A stretch of DNA of 49,937 bases. Source: Anaerolineae bacterium. GTDB taxonomy: Bacteria; Chloroflexota; Anaerolineae; Aggregatilineales; Phototrophicaceae. This document shows, in pieces, positions 8,412-16,118 of the stretch. The position numbers were made by a program, and so were the translations under genes. Under the pieces are notes generated by a model. It was not told the origin of the DNA and did no database searches. It saw only the letters and a program-made list of their open reading frames with translations. The DNA lies in assembly GCA_022843385.1 (NCBI GenBank), contig JALHNT010000054.1:1-49937 (forward strand). Direction: 5' to 3'. Each line of letters starts with the position of its first letter. Position 1 is the first letter of the stretch.

Positions 8412-9389
8412 CTAATGCAGCCGGATGCGCGGATCGAGGTAGGCATACAGCACATCCACGATCAGGTTGAGTGTGACGAAGACCAGGGCGAAGAAGACCA
8501 CCGCCGCCTGGACCACCGGAATATCGCGCTGGCCGATGGCGTTGAACACCAGCCGTCCCACACCCGGCCAGGCAAACACCGATTCGGTGACGATCACACC
8601 GCTGAGGAGAAAGCCAAATTCCAGCGCCACGATGGTCACAATGGGGATGAGGGCATTCCGCAGCGCGTGGACGATGATGACCCGGCGTTCGCTCAGACCT
8701 TTGGCGCGCGCGGTCGTGACATATTCCTGCGCCAGCACTTCCAGCAGCGCCGAACGCACCAGACGGGCGTTGCGGGCGATGGTGAAGACCGAGATGGTGA
8801 TGACCGGCAGCACCATATGATGCAGCGCGTCGGGCAGATTGGTCAGCGCGGTGGAGACATCGCCTTGCAGGATGAGTTGCAACACCGGCACATGACCCGA
8901 TACGGGGAAGACCCGCAGCGTCACCGAGAAGAACAGGATGAGCATGATGCCCAGCCAGAAGCCCGGCATCGATTGACCGAGCATGGCGACCACCATGATG
9001 GTGCCATCGACGCGGGTGCCGCGCCGGATAGCCGAGATCAGACCTATTGGGATGGCGATCAGGTTGGAGACGATCAGGGCGGCGAAAGTCAGCTCCAGCG
9101 TCGCCGGCAGCCGTTCCAGCACCAGTCCCATCGCCGGCACCCGATTCGCCAGTGAAACCCCCAGATCACCCCGCGCCAGACCGGCGAGAAAGTTAAGGTA
9201 TTGTTCTGGGAGGGGACGGTCGAGTCCAAGGCGACGGCGCGCTTCGGCCAGTTCTTCCGGGCCGGCCCGTTCGCTGACGTACAGCACCGCCGGATCGCCC
9301 GCCAGATAAATCGAGACGAAGGTGAGCAGCGTGACGCCGATGATGACGAGGACGGCCAGCAGAAGGCGCCGGGCAATGTAATACGTCAT
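8412..9389 (-). CDS. Peptide/nickel-type ABC transporter permease (DppB/OppB-like)
   Basis: 325 residues starting MTYYIARRLLLAVLVIIGVT, the typical first membrane helix of DppB proteins, and then a periplasmic region with RRRLGLDRPLPEQYLNFL. The C-terminal half has the EAA loop (TTARAKGLSERRVIIVHALR) and ends YAYLDPRIRLH, the family's usual terminus (YxxxDPRIR). A GAGGA ribosome site lies about 7 bases before the ATG. It is the partner of the permease downstream and follows the binding-protein gene after a 230-bp spacer that holds two hairpins. Confidence 0.93.
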   Translation of the reverse strand: MTYYIARRLLLAVLVIIGVTLLTFVSIYLAGDPAVLYVSERAGPEELAEARRRLGLDRPLPEQYLNFLAGLARGDLGVSLANRVPAMGLVLERLPATLELTFAALIVSNLIAIPIGLISAIRRGTRVDGTIMVVAMLGQSMPGFWLGIMLILFFSVTLRVFPVSGHVPVLQLILQGDVSTALTNLPDALHHMVLPVITISVFTIARNARLVRSALLEVLAQEYVTTARAKGLSERRVIIVHALRNALIPIVTIVALEFGFLLSGVIVTESVFAWPGVGRLVFNAIGQRDIPVVQAAVVFFALVFVTLNLIVDVLYAYLDPRIRLH

Positions 9390-9412
9390 GCGTTATTCCT
9401 CTGTTCCTGAAA

Positions 9413-9447
9413 GCAGGGGCGGAGTCTTTTCAGACTTATACCCCTGC
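9413..9447. repeat. Nested hairpin before the DppB-like gene
   Basis: The arms GCAGGGG (9413-9419) and CCCCTGC (9441-9447) enclose a second hairpin, AGTCT-TTTC-AGACT. It lies between the binding-protein and permease genes and could protect or attenuate the operon mRNA. Confidence 0.55.
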
Positions 9448-9527
9448 CATATGGGATGACAACCCCCTCGCCGCGAAGAGGAACACTGACAAGACCAGCG
9501 AGAGGGGTACGGCTTAGAACCTATCTT

Positions 9528-9605
9528 TTGCTGACCTCACCCCCCCGCTACGCAGCCCTCTCCAATGGATTGGAGAGGGGGCGTGGAGCGAGATGGGAGT
9601 GAGGT
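9528..9605. repeat. CTCTCCAA-TTGGAGAG hairpin repeat
   Basis: A perfect inverted repeat at 9556-9579 (CCCTCTCCAAT, GG, then the complement) lies inside outer arms ACCTCACCCCC and GGGAGTGAGGT. The same architecture occurs at 33358-33428, and a decayed form near 46465-46506. It lies just after the binding-protein stop on the minus strand. It may set the expression step between the binding protein and the permeases. Confidence 0.65.
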
Positions 9606-9619
9606 TAAGGGACAGAACC

Positions 9620-11218
9620 TTACTGCTTGATCTGCACGTTATAGATGGTGAAGAACGTGTCGATGCGCGGCGTGTACTCCAGGCGATTGCTGACCGCTTC
9701 CAGCACCGGCGCAAAGTACATCAGCAGCCAGGGCGGATCGTTGTAGAAGATTTCCAGCATCCGCAGTTCAGCGGCGCGCTCGGCTGCCGGATCATCGATG
9801 AGCGTCGGCAGCGAAGCTTCGATGGCGAAGAATTCTTCGTTGGTCCAGTCGGTGTAGTTGGTTTCGCCATCCGGGGCGGGGAAGTCGGCCAGGTCATACT
9901 GGGCGCTCCAGGCACTGCCGCCGGTGGTGACGATGAATAACGGCCCCAGGTTGTGGGCGATCAACTGCTCGACAAAGGTCGCCTGTTCCAGGAATTCAAC
10001 CGTCGTCTGCACACCGACATCGCTGAGGAACTGGGCGACGGCCTGGGCCACTTCAGCGCCGACCGCGCCGGGGATGTTACGCGCCTTCAGCACCAGTTCA
10101 AAGCGGACGCCGTTCTCGCCACGCGGGTAGCCAGCGGCATCCAGCAGGGCTTCGGCCTGAGCCGGATCATAGGGATAGGGGACGAGATCCGGGTTGTCGT
10201 TGGGCGGGTTGACCGGGCCGGTGGCGCGGTCGCATTCGGCTGCCAGCAGTTGGGTGCAGATGGCCGAGACATCCAGCGCGTATTGCAGCGCAACGCGGAC
10301 TTCAGTCTTCATGATGGCCTCGCCACCCAGCGTGTTGCGATATTCGGCATCCGGGTTCATGCTGAAGCCAACGTAGGCGCGGATGGTGCTGGTATAGCTG
10401 ACGACGCTGGCGATGCCCGACGCATTGATCGGATCAACCTGGTCGGCACCGATGCCCTTGATGACATCGACATTGCCGGTAATCAGTTCGGCGGTGGCGG
10501 TCGACCGTTCGGGGAAGACGCGCCAGACGACTTCATTGACATAGGTCTCGCGCAGCGGGAAATCGGCGACGCGGAAGGTGGTGATATAGTCGCCGGTCAC
10601 CCATTCGCCGAAGCTGTACGGGCCGCTGCCAATCGGGTTACGAGCAGCTTCGTCAAGCGTCATCTTCTCGTAGGAGTCCTTGCAGTGGATGAATATTTCC
10701 GAGATCAGACCCAGACGCAGGCTGGTATTCTGTGGGCCACCGAAGACCAGTGTGACGTTCAGATCATCAACCACTTTGGCTTCGAGGAAGCCGAGCGAGG
10801 GGACGACAAAGCCGGCCGAGTTGCCAGTGAAGCCATTGGCCGGGTCGGCCATGCGCGTCCACGAATAGGCCACATCTTCCGCTGTCAGCGCCTCGCCATC
10901 ATGGCAGGTCAGCCCTTCGTTGAGCGTGAAGGTCCATTCAGTGCCATCTTCGTTGACCGAGTAGGCATTGGCGAGATAGGGGTTGATCGAACCAGTGGCC
11001 TGCCCCAGTTCATATAACTGGCCGAACAGGTGCGCCATGATGTTAAAATTGGCGACGCGGGCGGGGTCGAGCGAAACGGGTTCGGCGAAGATGCCGACAA
11101 CAACCGTGTCCTCATCAGGGGTCGGGGCCTGCGCGCCGACCGACAGCGGCACGAGCGTCAGCGCGGCCAGCAGCGCCAGCAGCGCGATCAGGTGGAACGA
11201 TTTGCGGATCGTGTGCAT
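9620..11218 (-). CDS. ABC transporter substrate-binding protein, family 5 (peptide type)
   Basis: About 532 residues from the ATG at 11218, which has a GGAG site 9 bases upstream. It has a signal peptide (MHTIRKSFHLIALLALLAAL, cut near VGAQA). The mature protein begins TVVVGIFAEPVSLDPARVAN, the standard start of SBP_bac_5 proteins, and later has TFTLNEGLTCHDGEALTAED (the GxxxHDGxxxTAxDV signature). It captures peptides, oligosaccharides or similar solutes outside the membrane for the two permeases downstream. There is no lipobox, so it is released or anchored through another part. It lies 305 bp after the aminotransferase gene, a gap filled by hairpins, and may belong to the same long transcript. 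Confidence 0.93.
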   Translation of the reverse strand: MHTIRKSFHLIALLALLAALTLVPLSVGAQAPTPDEDTVVVGIFAEPVSLDPARVANFNIMAHLFGQLYELGQATGSINPYLANAYSVNEDGTEWTFTLNEGLTCHDGEALTAEDVAYSWTRMADPANGFTGNSAGFVVPSLGFLEAKVVDDLNVTLVFGGPQNTSLRLGLISEIFIHCKDSYEKMTLDEAARNPIGSGPYSFGEWVTGDYITTFRVADFPLRETYVNEVVWRVFPERSTATAELITGNVDVIKGIGADQVDPINASGIASVVSYTSTIRAYVGFSMNPDAEYRNTLGGEAIMKTEVRVALQYALDVSAICTQLLAAECDRATGPVNPPNDNPDLVPYPYDPAQAEALLDAAGYPRGENGVRFELVLKARNIPGAVGAEVAQAVAQFLSDVGVQTTVEFLEQATFVEQLIAHNLGPLFIVTTGGSAWSAQYDLADFPAPDGETNYTDWTNEEFFAIEASLPTLIDDPAAERAAELRMLEIFYNDPPWLLMYFAPVLEAVSNRLEYTPRIDTFFTIYNVQIKQ

Positions 11219-11523
11219 GGTGGTCATCTCCAAAACAGAATAAACAAAGACTAACACTCGATGCTTGTAACCGCGCCTGTCACGCCAATAAGCGCCTCCT
11301 TTGTCCTTGCCTTACCCGCTGTAAGGGCCACCCGGCAGATGGTGTTATCCATCCGTCGGGTCGTCTGTACAGCGTGTCGGTGCTGAAGTTTTCCTGTAGG
11401 GGAGCACGGTTGTGCGCCCTATCCCATATGGCCTGTGTCAATCATGTTGCGTAGGGGCGGTTCGCGAACCGCCCCTACATGCCAATCCGGTTTGACGATG
11501 GGAACCGTTTTTCCTGGAATAGC
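11219..11523. repeat. Spacer with two intergenic hairpins (11396-11421 and 11451-11478)
   Basis: The 11451-11478 element is a perfect 28-base palindrome centred on TTCGCGAA with arms GTAGGGGCGG. Related palindromes sit at 26585 and 32007. The 11396-11421 element pairs GTAGGG with CCCTAT around GCAC-GGTT-GTGC. The remainder of the spacer shows no gene. Confidence 0.7.
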
Positions 11524-12705
11524 CTACCCCCGGTACTTCGCGATCACCGGACGCATCCGTTCCACCGCTTCGCGCAGTTGGTCGGTGGGTGCCAGCACCG
11601 TGACGCGCAGGAAACTATCCCACCCCTGTCCGAAACCCGCGCCAGGGAAGACCAGCACCCGCGCTTCCTGCAACACCAGATACGACAGTTCGGTGGCGTG
11701 AATGCCGGTGGAGGAGCTGTTGGGCCAGATGAAGAAGCCACCGCGGGCATCGCCGATGTCGAAGCCCATCTCGCCCAGGCCATTCTTCATGATGGCGCGG
11801 CGTTCGTCATAGATGCGGTAGAAATCCTGCACCACCTCGTCCGGGCCAGTGGCAGCGGCGACCGATGCCCACTGCGACACGCTGGCGACCGGGCCAGTGG
11901 TCAGCGTCTTGATGGTGGTCATGGCGTCGATCAGGTTGGCCGGGGCAGCCACGAAGCCGACGCGCCAGCCGGTCATGGCATAGGTCTTGGAGAAGCCATC
12001 GAGCGTGATGGTGCGTTCGGCCATGCCGGGCAGTGACCCAATCGAGACATGCTTCCAGCCGTCAAAGACGAACCGTCCGTAAATCTCGTCGGAGATGACG
12101 ATGATGTTGTGGCGGATGGCGACATCCGCGATGGCTTTGGCGCTGGCTTCGGTCAGGATGCCGCCGGTCGGATTGCTGGGGGTGACGATCAGCAGCGCTT
12201 TGGTGCGCGGCGTGATGGCGGCTTCGACCGCTTCGGCCCGCAGGTCAAAGGCGTCTTCGGGATAGGTCGGCACCATCACCATCTTGCCACCCGCCCGCAG
12301 GATCGAGTCATCATACGAGGTATAGCGCGGGTCTGGCACCAGCACTTCATCGCCGGGGTCGAGCAGCGCCTGCATAATCAGGAAGATGCCCTCCTGCCCG
12401 CCAGTGGTTACGATGATGTTGTCGCGCTCGACCGGTAGGCCGTTGCGCGTCCGCAGGTTGTGGGCGATGGCATCGCGCAGTTCCGGCAAACCGGCCACCG
12501 GTGTCAATCCAGTGCGCTGGTCGCGCATGGCCTGCTTGGCTGCCTCAACAATGTGCGCTGGCGTATCGAGATCCGGGTCGCCGCGACCGAGCGCGATCAC
12601 ATCCGGGAATTGTTTGGCGAGTTCCATCATGGCGTAGCGCAGCTTGGTGCCATCGCTGGCGACGGCGCGCACCGCCTCCGGGATATTCGGGTTGAGCATC
12701 GTCAT
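11524..12705 (-). CDS. Pyridoxal-phosphate aminotransferase, class I/II
   Basis: About 393 residues from the ATG at 12705, which overlaps the stop of the preceding gene (ATGA) and has a GAGG site 8 bases upstream. The full set of fold-type I residues is visible: TGGQEG (101-106, phosphate loop), SNPTGG (177-182), SDEIY (205-209), the catalytic Lys240 in GFSKTYAMTGWRVG, and a C-terminal small domain ending FLRVTVLAP. It transfers the amino group of an amino acid to a 2-oxo acid. The GRGDPDLDTP N-terminus resembles the aspartate/alanine/aromatic aminotransferase group, but the substrate cannot be read from sequence. It is coupled to a shortened paralogue upstream. Confidence 0.94.
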   Translation of the reverse strand: MTMLNPNIPEAVRAVASDGTKLRYAMMELAKQFPDVIALGRGDPDLDTPAHIVEAAKQAMRDQRTGLTPVAGLPELRDAIAHNLRTRNGLPVERDNIIVTTGGQEGIFLIMQALLDPGDEVLVPDPRYTSYDDSILRAGGKMVMVPTYPEDAFDLRAEAVEAAITPRTKALLIVTPSNPTGGILTEASAKAIADVAIRHNIIVISDEIYGRFVFDGWKHVSIGSLPGMAERTITLDGFSKTYAMTGWRVGFVAAPANLIDAMTTIKTLTTGPVASVSQWASVAAATGPDEVVQDFYRIYDERRAIMKNGLGEMGFDIGDARGGFFIWPNSSSTGIHATELSYLVLQEARVLVFPGAGFGQGWDSFLRVTVLAPTDQLREAVERMRPVIAKYRG

Positions 12706-13409
12706 GATCCAGACCTCAGCAGTTCCAGGGCGGCCCACTGCGACACATTGGTGGTGCAGATGGTCATCGCCTGCTTGAAGGCGCGCAGTTCGTTGTGCTT
12801 CTCCGAGCCAACCATCCAGCCCACGCGCCAGCCGGACATGGCCTCATCCAGTTCGTCGATATGGATGGTGCGCGGCAGCAGCGCCGGTCGCGTTGCCGGG
12901 TGCAGCGTTGTCACGGAACCGGTCACATCCCACAGCACATACCAGCCGTTGGCCTCAGCTTTGTTCAGCCAGCTTTCGACATCATCATGCGGCGTCAGAT
13001 AAAGGACGCTGCCCGCTGGAGCGCTACTGCTGTCGTTCACTACTGCCGCGCCGGTCAGCGCCAGCATGGCTGCGATACGGTCAGCGCTGCCGGGGCAGAT
13101 GACGGTGGTCTCCGGTTTTGCCAGCACCTGGAGCGCGGAGAATCGTGCTTCGGTCGCGCCGCAGGTGACGGTGACATCATTGGCTTTGTAGGCCAACCCG
13201 TAACGCTGGTTGATCTGTTCCGCCAGCAGCCCGCGCAGTTCGGGGATGCCAGGACGGTCGGCATAGTGCGTTTCGCCACGATCCAGCGCGCCGGAGGCAG
13301 CCTGAATGACGGCTGACGGAGCATCCGGTTCGGCATCCCCCAGTGGTGGCAAGGCCGTGATGCGCGACAGACGCGCGGCCAGCGGACGGGAAAGGGTATC
13401 AAGTGCCAT
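12702..13409 (-). CDS. Truncated aminotransferase paralogue lacking the catalytic lysine
   Basis: 235 residues from the ATG at 13409, 4 bp after the stop of the dehydrogenase gene. It is homologous to the first two thirds of a fold-type I aminotransferase: HYADRPGIPELRGLLAEQIN matches the usual Y-x-x-x-x-G-x-x-x-L-R stretch, VTCGATEA matches the phosphate loop, and AMSGWRVGW matches the segment after the catalytic lysine. In the motif GFSKTYAMTGWRVG of its neighbour, the Lys position aligns with Leu187 here (DELDEAMSGWRVG). The SNPTG motif is also replaced (LTPHDDV), and the protein ends before the small domain. The frame is intact and ends in a 4-bp overlap with the full aminotransferase. 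It therefore looks like a retained non-catalytic partner, not a fresh pseudogene. Function unknown. Confidence 0.8.
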   Translation of the reverse strand: MALDTLSRPLAARLSRITALPPLGDAEPDAPSAVIQAASGALDRGETHYADRPGIPELRGLLAEQINQRYGLAYKANDVTVTCGATEARFSALQVLAKPETTVICPGSADRIAAMLALTGAAVVNDSSSAPAGSVLYLTPHDDVESWLNKAEANGWYVLWDVTGSVTTLHPATRPALLPRTIHIDELDEAMSGWRVGWMVGSEKHNELRAFKQAMTICTTNVSQWAALELLRSGS

Positions 13410-13413
13410 CGGT

Positions 13414-14472
13414 TCACGACCTCTCAAAAGGGAAAGCGATGCCCAGTTCGCCCGCCAGCTCGCGCAGCCGGTCAAAGACGGCCTCATCCAGCAGCGCCCC
13501 ATGCTGACGGAAGTGCTGCTCGCGGCGGTATTCCTGTTCGCCCGGAACCAGGATTTCCTCGACGCCGGAGCGTTTCCTGGCCGATTTGCACATGTGGATG
13601 AACTCATCCATGCGCCGCTTGAATTCGGCCACCGGCATGAACCACTCAATATCCACTGCGATCAGGGTATGCGACACATCCAGCCGCAGCGGGTTGGAAT
13701 AGGGCGTGGTGCCGAACCCACCGCCCGCGATCACGCCGGTCAGGACATCGGTCATGAAGGCCAGCCCATAACCCTTGTACTGTCCGATGCCCAGCAGCGC
13801 ACCGGTCATGGCCGCCGTCGGGTCATCGGTGAAGTCGCCTTCGGGGGTCATGGCCCAGTCCAGCGGCATCTTCTTGCCCTCGCGTTCATACCAGCGCATC
13901 ATGCCCTTGCCCGCCGTCGTCAGGGCGATGTCGAGCGACACGGCGAATAGGCCGCCGGTCGGGGCGCTGATGCCCCAGGGATTGGTACCGACGACGCCCG
14001 ATGCCGCGCCCCAGGGAGCCATCTCCGGCCCGGCGTTGGTGAAGGCCACGCCGATGCAGTCGGCCTCCGCTGCGACGCGCGAATGCACCGCCGATGAGCC
14101 ATAGTGTGTGCTGTTGCGGACGATGACCGTGCCGATGCCGCTGGTCTTCGCTTTTTCGACCGCCAGCATCATCGCCTTCTGACCGACCACCGACCCCAGA
14201 CCGTTATGGGCATCCACCAGCGCCAGCGCCGGTGACTCCTTGACGATCTCGAAGGGCGCGCCCAGCGTGTAGGCTCCGTCCTTGATGCGCTTGGCATAGC
14301 CGGTCAGCCGCGTCACACCCTGCCCCTGACCGGGATGATAATGCAGCTCGGCGATCATCAGGCCGTTGGTGCAGAGTTTGGCCTCCTCGTCGGACATGCC
14401 CATCGCCCGGAAGGCATCGTAACAAAATTGTTCCAGTGCCGGCACCGGCACAGCAACCCGTGTGATTTCCAT
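13414..14472 (-). CDS. Ldh2-family NAD(P)-dependent oxidoreductase (malate/lactate dehydrogenase type)
   Basis: 352 residues. The family signatures are visible: RNSTHYGSSA with His123, the conserved NPWGISAPT segment, and KGYGLAFMTDVLTG near the C-terminus. Members of this family reduce or oxidise 2-oxo or 2-hydroxy acids and cyclic imino acids (malate, lactate, ureidoglycolate, piperideine-2-carboxylate), so an aminotransferase next door makes chemical sense. The usual SHG motif near residue 45 is replaced by HYHPGQGQG. The ATG directly follows the TAA of the VOC gene (0 bp gap), so the genes are co-translated. The exact substrate is unknown. Confidence 0.9.
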   Translation of the reverse strand: MEITRVAVPVPALEQFCYDAFRAMGMSDEEAKLCTNGLMIAELHYHPGQGQGVTRLTGYAKRIKDGAYTLGAPFEIVKESPALALVDAHNGLGSVVGQKAMMLAVEKAKTSGIGTVIVRNSTHYGSSAVHSRVAAEADCIGVAFTNAGPEMAPWGAASGVVGTNPWGISAPTGGLFAVSLDIALTTAGKGMMRWYEREGKKMPLDWAMTPEGDFTDDPTAAMTGALLGIGQYKGYGLAFMTDVLTGVIAGGGFGTTPYSNPLRLDVSHTLIAVDIEWFMPVAEFKRRMDEFIHMCKSARKRSGVEEILVPGEQEYRREQHFRQHGALLDEAVFDRLRELAGELGIAFPFERS

Positions 14473-14931
14473 TTAGATCCCCCGAACAGCCTTGTACTGT
14501 TCCAATTCTTCAGGCGTATAAACCTGCATCAGTTCGATTTCAATCCCGCCCGTATCTTCGGCCAGGAAGGCAATGAAGCCCTCCGGGTGCGGGTGCTTGC
14601 CCGTCACCTTGCACGAGGAACACTCCTTGAGCGTCGCCCCGGCGGCCTGGGCGGTCTCCAGCGCCTCGTCAATGTTTTCGACGGTGTAGCAGATGTGGTG
14701 CAGTCCCTCGCCGCCCCGTTCGGCGATCCATTTGGCGAACCGTCCATCCGGGTCCATCGACTGGTTCAGTTGATATTCGACATCGCCGACGTTGAAGATG
14801 GCGACGCGCACCCGCGCTTTGGGCGCATCGATCACGCGGGCATCCTTGCCAACGCCGATGAACTGCTGATAGCGACTGAGCGCCTTATCCAGATCACTGA
14901 CGGCAAAAGCCATATGTTTAATCGTTTGCAT
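14473..14931 (-). CDS. VOC-family protein, methylmalonyl-CoA epimerase-like
   Basis: About 152 residues from the ATG at 14931. The ribosome site is weak. The frame is open upstream, but the family begins here with MQTIKHMAFAVSDLDKAL. It has the two beta-alpha-beta-beta-beta units of the vicinal oxygen chelate fold. Putative metal ligands are His7, His in EGLHHICYTVENID, and Glu in GGIEIELMQ. The GLHHI and EIELMQ strands resemble methylmalonyl-CoA epimerase, which inverts a carbon next to two carbonyls. Some substrate-specific VOC lyases look similar. It is immediately followed by the Ldh2 gene. Confidence 0.82.
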   Translation of the reverse strand: MQTIKHMAFAVSDLDKALSRYQQFIGVGKDARVIDAPKARVRVAIFNVGDVEYQLNQSMDPDGRFAKWIAERGGEGLHHICYTVENIDEALETAQAAGATLKECSSCKVTGKHPHPEGFIAFLAEDTGGIEIELMQVYTPEELEQYKAVRGI

Positions 14932-15045
14932 GAGGTGTCTTTTCCATTTCTTCCCTGTGTATCGCCATTTGTGAGGGCTTAATCTGGTTCTAGCTGTAAA
15001 CCTGATTTGGCTTGCCTTGCCCCTCAAGTCCCTTGCCTGATGAAA

Positions 15046-15203
15046 ACAGGCATTTATCCGGTGTCCGGTGCAGAGGGGCTAGCCCCTCTGCTAATCTTTT
15101 CTCGAAAGCCCACTAAAGGGGCTGCTTTCGCATACTGTCTTCTTCAGCGCCTTTAGTGCGCTTACCGGTTTCCTGTTAGCTGGGTGGCTTCAGCCCCCAG
15201 CCT
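15046..15203. repeat. Multi-hairpin dispersed repeat, copy 2
   Basis: This copy has the same order as at 3018-3184: the identical 22-base palindrome (15070-15091), then the arms AAGCCCACTAAAGGGGCTG (15106-15124) and CAGCGCCTTTAGTGCGCTT (15145-15163), which pair except at two positions. A GCTGGG-CCCAGC hairpin follows at 15179-15201. It fills most of the 311-bp spacer between the DUF4438 gene and the VOC gene, inside what is otherwise a tightly packed operon. Confidence 0.78.
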
Positions 15204-15242
15204 ACAGAGTGAGGTTTACGGCCAAACACTCCGTTTCGTTAC

Positions 15243-16118
15243 TTATAACCGGATCAACTCTTTGATGTTGACGTTATCTGACACCTGCGGAGCGATGCCG
15301 CCGGTCGCAGAGGTCATCAGCAGGGTGAGGCCGGGGCCATACCCGGCGCGTGGACTATCGCCCTGGGCCACCACGCCAATGCCAACCGCACCGCGCAGAT
15401 AGCCGTGTCCCCAACTGCTGTCATATTCGCCCAGTGCGACCACATCGCCCAGCCGCAGCTTATCCAGCCCAGCCGCCGCTACAGCCGCCGGGTCAGCCGT
15501 CTGAATGTGGATCGAACCGCCTTCGCTGGCGAGACCTGCGCCCGCCCCCAACAGATGGGGTGGCACGACGCCGACGACCGGCACCGCCAGTTTGCCATCG
15601 GATGTGGTGGTCAGTTCCAGCGCGTCGAGCAATTCCGGCGAGCAACTCTTGAGCTTGACCGATGGATGATCGGGGAATTGCAGCCCGACACCTTTGGCGC
15701 GGATCACAATTTTGTCGCCAATCGCCATGTTCTCGCGGGTGGCCTGGTCGAAGTGGATGATGACCTGTTCAGAGAAGCGCCCGGATTTGCCGGTGACGGT
15801 TCCCTTCGCACCTTTGGCATTGCCGGTCATGACCATGGCCGTGTTGCCAACGCACGAGAGGATGTTCAGACCATTGTTGCCCATCGCATCCTTGACATTC
15901 ACGGATACGCCGGGATGGATACAGTCGGCCAGCCAGCCATAGGCCGAGTCGCCGACCGAGACGTTATAGACGATGCTGCCCCAGGCCGGCAGCAGGAATG
16001 GCACGCCTTCCGAACTCAGCGCATAGGGCGAGGCCGGCAGGCCGGGCATGGATGGCGCGGAGACTTCGCCCATCACGGAAATGCTGATGACTTTATCGGC
16101 GTTGGTTTTCACACTCAT
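15243..16118 (-). CDS. DUF4438 domain protein, second of a pair
   Basis: About 291 residues from the ATG at 16118, which overlaps the stop of the upstream paralogue (ATGA). I recognise the DUF4438 family by GSIVYNVSVGDSAYGWLADC, CVGNTAMVMTGNAKGAKGTV, RAKGVGLQFPDHP, KSCSPELLDAL and the C-terminal GYLRGAVGIGV...GYGPGLTLLMTS. The family's function is unknown to me. No signal peptide or membrane segment is seen, so it is cytoplasmic. It shares the whole length with its neighbour, as expected for subunits of one complex arising by duplication. It comes before a VOC protein, a dehydrogenase and aminotransferases, which suggests a role in amino or oxo acid metabolism. Confidence 0.75.
   Translation of the reverse strand: MSVKTNADKVISISVMGEVSAPSMPGLPASPYALSSEGVPFLLPAWGSIVYNVSVGDSAYGWLADCIHPGVSVNVKDAMGNNGLNILSCVGNTAMVMTGNAKGAKGTVTGKSGRFSEQVIIHFDQATRENMAIGDKIVIRAKGVGLQFPDHPSVKLKSCSPELLDALELTTTSDGKLAVPVVGVVPPHLLGAGAGLASEGGSIHIQTADPAAVAAAGLDKLRLGDVVALGEYDSSWGHGYLRGAVGIGVVAQGDSPRAGYGPGLTLLMTSATGGIAPQVSDNVNIKELIRL

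Noticed and set aside
8385..9155. Plus-strand open frame rich in His, Asp and Gln
   Set aside because: Antisense of the DppB-like permease gene; its composition is what complementing hydrophobic codons gives.
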